From the NCBI RefSeq assembly GCF_006438825.1, contig NZ_RCZP01000016.1:39007-103006 (forward strand): 64,000 bases of DNA, written 5' to 3'. The first letter of the stretch is position 1, and every line of letters begins with the position of its first letter. This DNA is from Muricoccus nepalensis (GTDB lineage: Bacteria; Pseudomonadota; Alphaproteobacteria; Acetobacterales; Acetobacteraceae). Shown here in pieces: positions 8,445 to 17,040 of the stretch. The notes under the pieces are model-generated. The model saw only the letters and a list, made by a program, of their open reading frames with translations, ran no database searches and had not been told where the DNA came from. A program made the position numbers and the translations under genes.

Positions 8445-9845
8445 ATGAATTCCTCCCTTGCGGTGGCCGGCCGGTCCGCCAGGGCCGCCCTTCTCGCCCT
8501 CGCCCTCCTCCCGGCGGCGGGCCCCGCCCTCGCGCAGGGGGGCGGCAATCCCGGCGGTGGGCGGCCGGAGGAGCCTGCCCTGTTTCCCGAGACCGCCGCG
8601 CGCCTGGCGGGGCTGGAGGCGCTGGGCTGGTTCGTCCACGGCCAGGCGACCTTCGTGTTGCAGGGGCACCCCGGCTTCCGCTCCCCCTACCGGGCGGAGG
8701 GCAGCCTGCGGCCCAGGGCGCAGGCGGCGAACACCCTCTCGACCGACCTCGTCGTCGGCCGGCGGCTCTGGCAGGGAGCGGAGGCGGTGGTGGACCTCTC
8801 GGTCACCCGCGGCTACGGCCTGTCCAATTCCACGGGGCTCGCGGCCTACCCGAACAACGAGGCCTTCCGCCTCGGCTCCACCGAGCCGACCTTCTTCGTG
8901 CCCCGCGCCTTCTTCCGCCAGACGATTGGCCTCTCGGGCGACCTGGAGGAGCCCGAGGAGGACCCACTGCGCTTCGCGGCGCCCCTCCCGCGGGAGCGGG
9001 TGACCATCACGATCGGCAAGTTCTCCACCTGGGACATCTTCGACCGCAACGCCTACGCCCACGACGCGCGCACGCAGTTCCTCAACTGGGCGCTGGTGGG
9101 CGCGGGGGCGGTGGACTACGCGGCCGACGCGCGAGGCTGGACGGTGGGCGCCGCGGCGGAGTGGGAGAACGGCACCTGGGGCCTGCGCGCCGGCGCCTTC
9201 CAGGTGGCGCGGCGGGTGAACGGCCTCTTCCTTGACCCCGCGCCGACGCGCGCCTTCCAGCTGCTGGGCGAGGTGGACCGCACCACCCGCTTCGGCGGGC
9301 GGCTGGGGGCGGTGCGGCTGATCCTCGGCCTGTCGCGCACGCGCCAGTCCCGCTGGGGCGAGATCGACCCGCGCGATCCCGAGAGCTTCGATCTGAACCC
9401 GAGCGGCTACCGGTCCAAGCGGATGGCGGCCCTCACCTTTGAGCAGGAGATTGCGGACGAGCTCGGCGCCTTCGCGCGTCTGTCCTGGAACGACGGGCGC
9501 ACGCAGAACTGGATGTTCACGGAGATGGACCGCGCCGTCTCCGCCGGCCTCTCGCTCAAGGGCGGGCGCTGGGGACGGCAGGGGGACACGGTGGGGCTCG
9601 GCGGCAACGTCGGCTGGGCTTCGGAGGGGCGGCGGCGCTTCCTGGCCGCGGGCGGGATCGGCTTCATCACCGGCGACGGCGCGCTGCGGGGCGGGCCGGA
9701 ATACGTGGCGGAGGCCTTCTACGACGCGGCGGTGGCGCCGGGGATCAACCTCGCGCTCGACCTCCAGCACGCGGTGAACCCGGCCTACAACCGGGACCGG
9801 GGGCCGGTCACCTTCGTGGCGGTCAGGGCGCGGGTGTCCTTCTGA
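8445..9845 (+). CDS. OprB-family carbohydrate porin
   Basis: This is an outer-membrane beta-barrel of the OprB carbohydrate-selective porin family, 466 residues long. A signal peptide ends at about residue 31 (GPALAQ). Supporting features are the family motif around GKFSTWDIFDRNAYAHDARTQF, a late strand GDGALRGGPEYVAEAFYDAAV, the NPAYNRDRGPV segment and a terminal Phe, as needed for barrel assembly. The ATG at 8445 was chosen because it starts right before the signal peptide; an in-frame TTG at 8391 would add a charged leader. It probably stands alone, with its own control region (palindrome at 8371-8388). Confidence 0.85.
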   Translation: MNSSLAVAGRSARAALLALALLPAAGPALAQGGGNPGGGRPEEPALFPETAARLAGLEALGWFVHGQATFVLQGHPGFRSPYRAEGSLRPRAQAANTLSTDLVVGRRLWQGAEAVVDLSVTRGYGLSNSTGLAAYPNNEAFRLGSTEPTFFVPRAFFRQTIGLSGDLEEPEEDPLRFAAPLPRERVTITIGKFSTWDIFDRNAYAHDARTQFLNWALVGAGAVDYAADARGWTVGAAAEWENGTWGLRAGAFQVARRVNGLFLDPAPTRAFQLLGEVDRTTRFGGRLGAVRLILGLSRTRQSRWGEIDPRDPESFDLNPSGYRSKRMAALTFEQEIADELGAFARLSWNDGRTQNWMFTEMDRAVSAGLSLKGGRWGRQGDTVGLGGNVGWASEGRRRFLAAGGIGFITGDGALRGGPEYVAEAFYDAAVAPGINLALDLQHAVNPAYNRDRGPVTFVAVRARVSF

Positions 9846-9859
9846 GGCGGGGCGCCGCG

Positions 9860-9893
9860 CCCGGAACGACGGCCCGGCCCTTCCCGGAACGAC
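9860..9893. repeat. Two 11-bp direct repeats downstream of porin gene
   Basis: CCCGGAACGAC occurs at 9860-9870 and again at 9883-9893, 23 bp apart, close to two helical turns. They sit in the 197-bp gap between the porin stop and the small lipoprotein gene and could be a regulator site for the latter. Chance is possible in sequence this biased. Confidence 0.3.
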
Positions 9894-10042
9894 CGACGGG
9901 GCGTTGCGCCGTGGGCACCCTCGCGCGACATCGTGATCTCGCCTTGCAACCCCTTGGGGAACCCCGGTGACGCGCGGGGCGCGGGGCCCTAGAAGGGCCT
10001 CCGCCCCAGACCCTGCAGGGGCCTTCTCCATAGGACGAACCG

Positions 10043-10345
10043 GTGATCAAGACGATCCTCAAGGCCTCGCTGCTGCCTTCGCTGGCGCTGCTCGCGGCCT
10101 GCGCCACCCCGCCCGCCCCGACCCCCGCCGTGGCCCCGCCGCCCGAGGAGGCCTTCCGCCCCGCCTGCGAGCAGCGCTTCCCCGGCGCCACGCCCTTCGC
10201 CGTGAACAAGTGCATGTTCGAGGAGCTGGACAAGTCGCGCGGCGTGACCCCCGCCAGCGCCACCCCGCCCGAGCCCGCGCCGGCGCCCGCGCGCAGCACC
10301 GCGCCGGCCCGCAGCAGCGCCCCCGCGGCGCGCCGGGCGCGCTAA
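10043..10345 (+). CDS. Small Pro/Ala-rich lipoprotein
   Basis: This is a 100-residue lipoprotein. MIKTILKASL is followed by a hydrophobic run and the lipobox LAAC, giving lipidation at C20. The mature part is Pro/Ala-rich with a small central block (about 35-75) containing two Cys (ACEQRFPGATPF and NKCMFEEL) that may be disulfide bonded. The start is GTG at 10043. I do not recognise the family and no function can be given. It converges on the guanine deaminase gene; a 10-bp palindrome GACTCGAGTC (10356-10365) sits between them. Confidence 0.7.
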   Translation: MIKTILKASLLPSLALLAACATPPAPTPAVAPPPEEAFRPACEQRFPGATPFAVNKCMFEELDKSRGVTPASATPPEPAPAPARSTAPARSSAPAARRAR

Positions 10346-10398
10346 GCCATCCGGGGACTCGAGTCTGGGGGCCGGGGCCGGGCGGCCCTGGTCCCCGC

Positions 10399-11766
10399 TC
10401 AGCCCCTGCCGGGCGGCCGGCCCGCGCCCACCGGGCGGGCCGGACCCTCGGTGTCCGCCGGCGCGTCGCGGTCGTGGGCGAGGCGCCCGGCCACGTAGGT
10501 CGCCCGCACCGCCCGCTCGTCGCCGAGGGCGGTGAGCGCGAAGAGGGTGTCGGCGAGGCCCGCGCCCTCGGTGCGCAGCGCCAGCTCCGGCGTCGCGCGC
10601 GGGTCGAGCACGACGAGGTCGGCCTCCATCCCCGGCGCCAGGTTGCCGATGCGGCTCTCCAGCCGCAGCGCCGCGGCGCCGCCCGCGGTCGCCAGCCAGA
10701 AGGCCTGGGCCGGGTGCAGGCGCGCGCCGCGGAGCCGCGCCACCTTGTAGGCGTCGCCGAGGGTGCGCAGCGCGGAGAGCCCCGTGCCCGCGCCGACGTC
10801 GCTTCCCAGCCCCACCCGCACCCCCGCCGCCTTGGCGTCGTGCAGGCGGAACAGCCCGCTGCCGAGGAAGAGGTTCGAGCTCGGGCAATGCGCCACGCCG
10901 CAGCCCGTCTCCCGCAGCGCCGAGAGGTCGGCGTCGTCGACGTGGACGGCGTGGCCCATCACCGCGCGCGGGCCGGCGAGGCCGGCGCGCTCGTAGACCG
11001 CGAGGTAGGAGGGGGCGGCCGGGAACAGCTCCCGCACCCAGGCGATCTCGGCCTCGGTCTCGCAGAGATGGGTCTGGACGTAGGTGCCGGGGCTCTCGCG
11101 CCAGAGCCGCCCCGCCGCCTCCAGCGCCGCGTCGGTGCAGGCGGGGGCGAAGCGCGGCGTGATGGCGTAGAGCAGCCGCCCGCGCCCGTGCCAGCGCGCG
11201 ATGAGGCGCTGCGTCGCGGGGATGCCGTGGTCCGCGCCGTCGAGCAGCCCGGGCGGCGCGTTCCGGTCCATCAGCACCTTGCCGGCCACGATCCGCAGGC
11301 CGAGGCGCCCGGCCTCCGCGAAGAGGGCGTCGGCGGCGTGCTCGTGCACCGTGCAATACACGGCGGCCGTGGTGGTGCCGGCGCGCAGCAGGGCGCGGAG
11401 GAACAGCGCGGCAATGCGCGCGGCGTGGGCGGGGTCCGCGAAGCGCGCCTCGGTGGGGTAGGTGTAGCGGTCGAGCCAGTCGAGCAGGGTTTCCCCGAAG
11501 GCGCCCGTCATCTCCATCTGCGGGTAGTGGACATGGGCGTCCACGAAGCCCGTCCCGATCAGCCCCTCGGGGTGGTGGTGCACGGGCAGGTCGTCGGGCT
11601 GGCGCGGGCGCAGGGCGGCGTGGTCGCCGAGCGCCGTCACCAGGCCGTCCCGCATCACCACCAGCGCGTCCGGCCAGTGGATCAGCGCGTCGTCCGGGTC
11701 GGCCTCGAAGGGGTCGTGGCGGAAGGCGAAGGCGGGGCCGCGGAGGGCGAGGGCGCCGCCGGTCAC
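10399..11766 (-). CDS. guaD: Guanine deaminase
   Basis: The enzyme hydrolyses guanine to xanthine and ammonia in purine salvage or degradation. The 455-residue amidohydrolase carries the zinc ligands of the family: the HxH pair in GFVDAHVHYPQ, the histidine in THLCETEAEI, GHAVHVDD and the aspartate in GLGSDVGAGTG. The YPQMEMTGAFGETLLDWL stretch with following TYP is typical of GuaD rather than other cytosine/guanine deaminases. The GTG start at 11766 directly precedes the N-terminal beta-sandwich. It is divergent from the TctC-type gene across 86 bp. Confidence 0.93.
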   Translation of the reverse strand: MTGGALALRGPAFAFRHDPFEADPDDALIHWPDALVVMRDGLVTALGDHAALRPRQPDDLPVHHHPEGLIGTGFVDAHVHYPQMEMTGAFGETLLDWLDRYTYPTEARFADPAHAARIAALFLRALLRAGTTTAAVYCTVHEHAADALFAEAGRLGLRIVAGKVLMDRNAPPGLLDGADHGIPATQRLIARWHGRGRLLYAITPRFAPACTDAALEAAGRLWRESPGTYVQTHLCETEAEIAWVRELFPAAPSYLAVYERAGLAGPRAVMGHAVHVDDADLSALRETGCGVAHCPSSNLFLGSGLFRLHDAKAAGVRVGLGSDVGAGTGLSALRTLGDAYKVARLRGARLHPAQAFWLATAGGAAALRLESRIGNLAPGMEADLVVLDPRATPELALRTEGAGLADTLFALTALGDERAVRATYVAGRLAHDRDAPADTEGPARPVGAGRPPGRG

Positions 11767-11852
11767 GCGGCGGCCCGCACGATGTGGCGAGGCGCGGTTG
11801 CGGGTGGCCGCCGCGCGTGGCCTCTTGCGCCGGAACGCCCAGGGACACCGCC

Positions 11853-12824
11853 ATGCGACGCCGCCGCCTTCTCCCCCTCCTCGCCGCGCCCGCGCTGCCG
11901 CTGCCGGGCCTCACGGGGCGCGCCCTCGCTCAGGGGCGGACCATCACCCTCGTCGTGCCCTACTCCGCCGGCGGCGGGACCGACATCGTGGCGCGCGAGC
12001 TGCTGCCGATGCTGATCGAGACGACCGGGCAGAACGTGGTCATCGACAACCGCGGGGGCGCCGCGGGGCATGTCGGCGCCGTCTCCGTCACGCGCGCGAA
12101 GCCGGACGGGCTGACGCTGCTCTTCGCGGTCTCCACCAACATCGTGGTCAACCCGCACCTGCAGCGGAACGACCGGACGGACCTCTCCACCGCCCTCGTG
12201 CCGGTGGCGAAGGTCAGCTCCTACCAGTACCTGCTGGTGATCGACCCGCGCCTGCCCGCGAAGAGCCTCCAGGAGCTGATCGCGGCCGGGAAGCGGCCGA
12301 ACGCGGGCTTCACCTATTCCTCGGCCGGGGTGGGATCGAACAACCACCTCGCGGGGCTGCTCTTCTCCGAGGCGGCGGGGGTGCCGATGGAGCACATCTC
12401 CTACCGCGGCACCGCGCCCGCGCTGCAGGACGTGGTGGCGGGGCGGGTGACGATGAACTTCTCCTCGCCCTCCCCCGCCATCCCGCTGGCGCGCGACGGG
12501 CGGCTGCGGCCGATCGCGGTGACGGGGGAGCGGCGCCTGGCCTCCATGCCGGACACGCCCACCCTCGCCGAGGCGGGGCTGCCGGGCATCGTCATCCTCG
12601 GCTGGCACGGCATCTTCGCCCCCGCCGGCACGCCCGAGCCCGAGCTGGACCGGCTGGGGGCGGCGGTGGACCGCGCGATGCGCGACCCCCGCTTCGCCCG
12701 CAGCCTTCAGCGCGACGGGCTGGACCTGGCGCCCCTGCCGCGCGCGACCTTCGCCCAGGACGTGAAGGACGAGTACGCCTTCTGGGGCCGCAAGGCGCGG
12801 GAGCTGGACCTCAAGGCGGAGTAG
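11853..12824 (+). CDS. Tripartite tricarboxylate transporter substrate-binding protein (TctC/Bug family)
   Basis: This is a periplasmic solute-binding protein of the Bug/TctC family, 323 residues with a signal peptide (RRRR then a hydrophobic run ending RALAQ at about 26). Family marks are VVPYSAGGGTDIVAR at the start of the first lobe, NRGGAAGHVGA, the SSAGVGSNNHLAG loop and the late GWHGIFAPAGTP. Such proteins bind carboxylates or other small acids. There are no tctA/tctB membrane genes nearby, as is usual for the many orphan Bug proteins in these bacteria, so the ligand cannot be named. Confidence 0.9.
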   Translation: MRRRRLLPLLAAPALPLPGLTGRALAQGRTITLVVPYSAGGGTDIVARELLPMLIETTGQNVVIDNRGGAAGHVGAVSVTRAKPDGLTLLFAVSTNIVVNPHLQRNDRTDLSTALVPVAKVSSYQYLLVIDPRLPAKSLQELIAAGKRPNAGFTYSSAGVGSNNHLAGLLFSEAAGVPMEHISYRGTAPALQDVVAGRVTMNFSSPSPAIPLARDGRLRPIAVTGERRLASMPDTPTLAEAGLPGIVILGWHGIFAPAGTPEPELDRLGAAVDRAMRDPRFARSLQRDGLDLAPLPRATFAQDVKDEYAFWGRKARELDLKAE

Positions 12825-12835
12825 CCGCCCCGGCA

Positions 12836-13624
12836 CTAGGTTCCCGTCCAGACGGGCTTGCGGCGCTCGAGGAAGGCGGCGACGCCCTCCTTGAAGTCGG
12901 CGCTGGTGAAGGTCAGCGCCACCATGTCGTCGGCGTTGGCGCCGCGCACGGCGTTCTCGCGCAGGCGCTTGAGCGTGGTCTTGGCGGCCTGGAGCGTCAG
13001 CGGGGCGTGCGAGGCGACGGTGCGGGCCAGGGCCTCGGCGCGATCGAGCATCGCGGCCTGGTCGGGCAGCACCTCCGTCACCAGCCCGAGGGCGCGCGCC
13101 TCCTCGGCCTCGACCAGGCGGGCGGTGAAGATCAGCTCCAGCAGGCGGCCGGGGCCGAGCAGCGCCGCGAAGCGCGCGTAGTTGCCGAGCGAGAGGGTGT
13201 TGCCGAGCGTGCGCGCGATGGGCACGCCGAAGCGCATGGTGCTGGAGGCGATGCGCAGGTCGCAGACCCCCGCCACCCCCGCGCCGCCGCCGGTGCAGGC
13301 GCCGTTGATGGCGGCGATGGTCGGCTTGGGGCAGTCCTCGATCGCCGAGAGCACGCCGCCGATGCGCTCCTCGTAGTCGAGCGCGTGCTGGGCGGTGGTG
13401 AAGCTCGTGAACTGGGAGATGTCGGTGCCGGCGGCGAAGGCCTTGGGGCCGCCGCCGGTGATCACCCAGGCCTTGATGCCGGGGTCGCGCCCGATCTCGG
13501 CCGCCTTCGCCGCCAGGCCCTCGTACATGGCGAAGGTGAAGGCGTTCATCGCCTGGGGGCGGTTGAGGGTGGTGAAGAGGATGCCCCCCTCCCGCACCTC
13601 GTGGATCAGCTCGTCCTCGGCCAT
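12836..13624 (-). CDS. Enoyl-CoA hydratase/isomerase family protein
   Basis: This 262-residue crotonase-fold protein acts on an acyl-CoA. The oxyanion-hole segments are visible: KAFAAGTDISQF (about 60-72) and NGACTGGGAGVAGVCDLRIA (about 105-125). The residue pattern at the second catalytic position differs from classical FadB-type hydratases, so hydratase, isomerase or CoA-ligase-linked side reactions are all possible. The ATG at 13624 is preferred over an upstream start since the added residues are low-complexity and Arg/Pro-rich. It converges on the TctC-type gene and is divergent from the methyltransferase. Confidence 0.88.
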   Translation of the reverse strand: MAEDELIHEVREGGILFTTLNRPQAMNAFTFAMYEGLAAKAAEIGRDPGIKAWVITGGGPKAFAAGTDISQFTSFTTAQHALDYEERIGGVLSAIEDCPKPTIAAINGACTGGGAGVAGVCDLRIASSTMRFGVPIARTLGNTLSLGNYARFAALLGPGRLLELIFTARLVEAEEARALGLVTEVLPDQAAMLDRAEALARTVASHAPLTLQAAKTTLKRLRENAVRGANADDMVALTFTSADFKEGVAAFLERRKPVWTGT

Positions 13625-13729
13625 CGGGTCCTCCGCGCGTGTTCCGGGAAGCCTGCCCGGCCGGCCCGGGCCTGGAAAGGGGGCGAGGCGCGCGTTGCGG
13701 GGGCGGCGCCCGCCCGGCAATCTCCGCCC

Positions 13730-14407
13730 ATGCCCGACGGAGCATCGCCCCCCCTCTCGGAGAAACGGCTGATCGAGGCCGTCGCCGCCCGCTACGCCGG
13801 GGCGTCCCGCTTTACGCGGGGCTATGTCGGCTCGAAGCTCCGGCGCGACCCCTCGACCGCGGCCCTCCTCGCGCTGGCCCAGCGGGAGGGGGGGCTCGGG
13901 CAGGTGGCGGACCTTGGCTGCGGGCGGGGGCAGCTCGCGCTCGCGCTGCTGCTCTCGGGCGCGGCCTCCGGGGTGGTCGGGCTGGACTACGAGGAGGCGA
14001 AGGTGGCGGAGGCGCGGGCGGCCGGGGCCGGGCTGGCCGCGCGGTTCATCCGCGCGGACCTCACCGCTGCCCGGGTGCCGGATTGCGACACGGCGCTGAT
14101 GGTGGACGTGCTCTACCAGCTGCCGGAGGCCGCGCAGGCGCCCCTGCTGGACCGCGTGGCGGCGGCGGCGCGGCGGCGGGTGGTGCTGCGCCTCTTCGAC
14201 CCCGGCCGCGGCTGGCGCAGCACGCTCGGGATGGCGATGGAGCGCGCGGGGCGGGCGATCCGGCGGGACGGCGCGGCGGTGCGGCCGATGCCGGTGGCCG
14301 AGGTCTCGGCGCGGCTCGCCGGGGCAGGATTCACAAGCGAGGTCACGCCCTGCTGGGCCGGCACGCCGCTGCCGAACGTGCTGCTGGTGGCGGAGCGGGC
14401 GGCGTGA
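13730..14407 (+). CDS. Class I SAM-dependent methyltransferase
   Basis: This is a soluble methyltransferase of 225 residues. Motif I is VADLGCGRGQLALAL (about 61-75), followed by the acidic end of strand 2 (GLDYEEAKV), an ADLTAA segment and the VDVLYQLPE motif; the C-terminus has a conserved late strand pair. The substrate is not evident. Its stop overlaps the GTG start of the MipA-like gene (GTGA), so the two are co-translated. It lies 2 kb from the polyene-type operon and in many such pathways a methyltransferase is present, but a link here is only inference. Confidence 0.85.
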   Translation: MPDGASPPLSEKRLIEAVAARYAGASRFTRGYVGSKLRRDPSTAALLALAQREGGLGQVADLGCGRGQLALALLLSGAASGVVGLDYEEAKVAEARAAGAGLAARFIRADLTAARVPDCDTALMVDVLYQLPEAAQAPLLDRVAAAARRRVVLRLFDPGRGWRSTLGMAMERAGRAIRRDGAAVRPMPVAEVSARLAGAGFTSEVTPCWAGTPLPNVLLVAERAA

Positions 14408-15303
14408 GGCGCGCGCTCCTCCTCGCCCTGCTGCTCGCCGCGCCCGCCGCGGCGCAGGAGGTGCGGCTTCCGGCGCTTGAACTACCGGTGCTGGAGGCCG
14501 GCATCGGCGGCGGCGGGGGCTGGCTGCCGGACTACCCGGCCGCCGAGCAGAACCACGTGCGGGGCATCGGCACCCCCTTCGTCATCTACCGGGGCGAGCT
14601 GCTGCGGGCCGACGACCAGGGCCTGCGCGGGCGGCTGATGCGGGGGGACCGGCTGGGGCTGGACCTCTCCTTCTCCGGCGCCTTCCCGGCCTCCTCCCGC
14701 AACAACCGGGCGCGGGAGGGCATGCCGGACCTCGACTGGCAGGGCGAGGTGGGGCCGGCGCTGCGCCTGACCCTGTGGCGGGACAAGGCGCACCCGCGGC
14801 GGGTGAACATCGAGCTGCCCGTGCGGGCGGTCTTCTCGAGCGACCTCTCCTCCACCCATTACCGCGGCGTGGTGGTCTCGCCGGAGCTCGCCTTCGAGGA
14901 CCGGGATGCCGGGCGGCGGATCTTCGGCAACCTGCCCTTCCTCCGGGAGGCGATGGGGCTGCGGGCGGCGCGGTTCCGGGCGGGGGTCGGCCCGATCTTC
15001 GCGACCGAGCGGCTGCACGACCTCTACTACGAGGTGGAGCCGCAATACGCGCGGCCGGGGCGCCCCGCCTACCGCGCGCGGGCCGGCTACCTCGGCACGC
15101 GGCTGCAGTTCTCGATCCGGGTGCCGCTCACGCCCGCCCTCTCCTTCATCGGCGGCGGGCGGGTGGAGAACTTCGCGGGGGCGGCCAACGCGGACAGCCC
15201 GCTGCACCGGCGGGACTGGAACACGACGGTCGCGGTCGGCTTCGCCTGGTCGCTCTACCGCTCGGCCGCGACGGTCGCCTCCTCGGCCGATCCCTTCGAC
15301 TGA
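14404..15303 (+). CDS. MipA/OmpV family outer-membrane protein
   Basis: This 299-residue protein belongs to the MipA/OmpV family of outer-membrane beta-barrels, some of which act as scaffolds for cell-wall enzymes. It starts MRRALLLALLLAAPAAAQ (signal peptide), then GIGGGGGWLPDYP with the family's YRG motif in VIYRGELL, alternating hydrophobic strands, and ends with a strand followed by a short soluble tail rather than a terminal Phe. The GTG start at 14404 overlaps the methyltransferase stop. Its 3' end overlaps the convergent deacetylase gene by 49 bp. Confidence 0.85.
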   Translation: MRRALLLALLLAAPAAAQEVRLPALELPVLEAGIGGGGGWLPDYPAAEQNHVRGIGTPFVIYRGELLRADDQGLRGRLMRGDRLGLDLSFSGAFPASSRNNRAREGMPDLDWQGEVGPALRLTLWRDKAHPRRVNIELPVRAVFSSDLSSTHYRGVVVSPELAFEDRDAGRRIFGNLPFLREAMGLRAARFRAGVGPIFATERLHDLYYEVEPQYARPGRPAYRARAGYLGTRLQFSIRVPLTPALSFIGGGRVENFAGAANADSPLHRRDWNTTVAVGFAWSLYRSAATVASSADPFD

Positions 15304-16163
15304 GCGGGGGCGGGGCCGGCCATCGCCCGCGCCTCGTCCAGCCGCTCGGCCAGGGGGATGGAGACGCGGCCGCGGAGGAGGGCGCGGAGGCGGCCGAGCG
15401 TCACGCGCCGGTTCGCCCAGAGGAAGGCGCTGCTCGCCAGGCCGAGGCCCGGCGCGCGGCGGAAGGGCTCGGCCGCGTCGATGTCGTAGGGGTGGCAGTA
15501 GCTCCAGGCGAGCGGGCCCTCCAGCCGCGCCGACATGGCCCGGAGGTCCCAGGGCGGCAGGTAGCGGAGGTACATGCCGCCGAGGAAGGGCAGGCGCGCC
15601 GGGCCGAGGCGGGCGAGCGGCACCGGAAGCTCCAGCAGCCCCTCCCCGCCCTCCAGCGGCCAAAGGAAGGGGCGGCGGGGCGCCGCGGGGTGGCCGTGCA
15701 GGAAGCCGCGGGCCGGCAGCACGGAGGAGGAGTAGCCGTGCCCGGCCTCGGCGATCACCGCGGCGGCCCAGGCGGTGCGGGGCGTGAGGGAGAAGAAGGG
15801 CGCGCGGAAGCCCGGCACGGCCTGGCCGGAGGCGTCCTGCAGCGCGGCCCGGGCGCGGCGGGCCTCGCCGAGCAGGCCCCGGGGGCCGAGCGCCTCGAGG
15901 TCGCGGTGGCTGTGGTTGTGGGAGGCGACCTCGTGGCCCCGGGCCGCGATCTCGCGCACGAGGCGGGGCGCGGCCTCGGCCACCTCGCCGAGGATGAAGA
16001 AGGTGCCGCGCGCGCCGGTCTCGTCCAGCAGGTCGAGCAGGGCGGCGGTGGCGTCGAGGTGGCGCCGGCCGCCGGGTTCGGCCGGGCTCGGCTCCACGTC
16101 CGCCGTGAAGGTCAGGCGGCGCGGGAGGGCCGCGAAGGGGCAGGGATCATGGCGCGCGCGCAT
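15255..16163 (-). CDS. Polysaccharide deacetylase family protein (DUF3473-like C-terminus)
   Basis: This NodB-fold deacetylase of about 302 residues would remove acetyl groups from a surface sugar polymer. The metal-binding elements are seen as the TFTADVE motif (the family aspartate), the SHNHSHRDL segment with the H-x-x-x-H pair, and FRAPFFSLTP. The C-terminal WSYCHPYDIDAAEP segment matches DUF3473, found in XrtA/PEP-CTERM-linked deacetylases. No exosortase is present here. Start is uncertain: ATG at 16163 or the in-frame ATG at 16190. The gene is divergent from the polyene-type operon and overlaps the convergent MipA-like gene by 49 bp. Confidence 0.85.
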   Translation of the reverse strand: MRARHDPCPFAALPRRLTFTADVEPSPAEPGGRRHLDATAALLDLLDETGARGTFFILGEVAEAAPRLVREIAARGHEVASHNHSHRDLEALGPRGLLGEARRARAALQDASGQAVPGFRAPFFSLTPRTAWAAAVIAEAGHGYSSSVLPARGFLHGHPAAPRRPFLWPLEGGEGLLELPVPLARLGPARLPFLGGMYLRYLPPWDLRAMSARLEGPLAWSYCHPYDIDAAEPFRRAPGLGLASSAFLWANRRVTLGRLRALLRGRVSIPLAERLDEARAMAGPAPAQSKGSAEEATVAAER

Positions 16164-16175
16164 GGTTTGTGGCTT

Positions 16176-16211
16176 ACTGCGCGGCGTCATCGAGATTTTT
16201 TAAAGCGCAGT
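16176..16211. promoter_or_regulatory. Inverted repeat in divergent region before the polyene-type operon
   Basis: ACTGCGC (16176-16182) and GCGCAGT (16205-16211) form a perfect 7-bp inverted repeat around an AT-rich 22-base core that includes six T in a row. It lies between the deacetylase and the first operon gene and could be a shared operator or promoter. If the deacetylase starts at 16190, the left arm is within its coding region. Confidence 0.35.
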
Positions 16212-16275
16212 GCCATCCCCTGTGCTTAATCCATGGAACGAAATGGGCGCGAGGGTGGAAACGCCCAGGGTGGAG

Positions 16276-16560
16276 ATGGAAAGAGTGACTTCGACCACGA
16301 CGATGACGGCGCTGGAAGCAGAGGTTGCGGGTCTGATCGTCGAAGCCCTGCAACTCGAGGTTACGCCCGAGGAGATCGACCCGGAGGCCCCGCTCTTCGG
16401 CGAAGGCCTGGGGCTGGACAGCATCGACGCGCTGGAGATGGCCCTGGCCGTCTCGCGCCGCTACGGCTTCCAGCTTCGCTCCGACGATGAGCGGAACGGG
16501 CGGATCTTCGCCTCGCTGCGGAGCCTGTCCGCGCATATCGAGAAGAACCGGGTGGGCTGA
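16276..16560 (+). CDS. Acyl carrier protein of the polyene-type operon (ApeE/ApeF-like)
   Basis: This small carrier protein should be loaded with 4'-phosphopantetheine at S49 in the GLGLDSIDALEMAL motif and hold the growing acyl chain. The fold elements are normal: helix 1 LEAEVAGLIVEALQL, EEIDPEAPLF, the DSI helix and a last helix ending HIEKN. Known aryl-polyene clusters usually have two carrier proteins; only one is seen here. The start is uncertain: ATG 16276 (AGGG five bases before) gives 94 residues, ATG 16303 gives 85 (closest to the family), and ATG 16243 is also open. It is the first gene of the operon. Confidence 0.88.
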   Translation: MERVTSTTTMTALEAEVAGLIVEALQLEVTPEEIDPEAPLFGEGLGLDSIDALEMALAVSRRYGFQLRSDDERNGRIFASLRSLSAHIEKNRVG

Positions 16561-16563
16561 GCC

Positions 16564-17040
16564 GTGCCCCTTCGCGCAAGGGGTGCCTGGCTGTTCCGGC
16601 GGCTCGGGCCCCTGGCCCTGCCGGGCGCGGCCTGGCTGCTGTTCGGCCACGACGCGGTGCTCGCGGTCCTGCCGCTGGTGCCCGCGCTCGCGCTCGCCGG
16701 CTTCGCCTGGGGCTTCGCGCGCACGCTGCGCGCGGAGCGCGAGCCGCTGATTGCCCGCTACATCCGCTTCGACGAGCGGCGGGACGACGCGGAATGCGCG
16801 GGCTACGCGCGGCGCCTGACAGGCCTCTGGGCCCTGGCGCTGGCCGCCGCCGCCCTCGCGCAGCTCGTCCCGCTGGCGGGGGGCGGGGCCGGGTGGCACG
16901 TCGTGCCGCCGCTGCTCCTGCTGGCGCTGTTCCTCGGGGAGCACGTGGTGCGGAGCCTCCGCTTCCCCGCGGGCGGCATCGCCTGGCCCGACCAGACCTT
17001 CCGCGCCATCCTGCGGTCCGAGCGCGCGCGGCATGGCTAG
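16564..17040 (+). CDS. Small polytopic membrane protein of APE-type operons (COG4648-like)
   Basis: This 158-residue protein has about four membrane segments: near 15-28, 30-50, 87-103 and 108-125. A conserved-looking soluble loop between the second and third contains R-x-E-R-E-P-L-I-A-R-Y-x-R-F-D. Small proteins of this kind sit in the same place, between the carrier protein and the ligase, in aryl-polyene clusters; their biochemical role is not established. The GTG start at 16564 lies 3 bp after the carrier protein stop and the gene overlaps the ligase by 8 bp. Confidence 0.75.
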   Translation: MPLRARGAWLFRRLGPLALPGAAWLLFGHDAVLAVLPLVPALALAGFAWGFARTLRAEREPLIARYIRFDERRDDAECAGYARRLTGLWALALAAAALAQLVPLAGGGAGWHVVPPLLLLALFLGEHVVRSLRFPAGGIAWPDQTFRAILRSERARHG

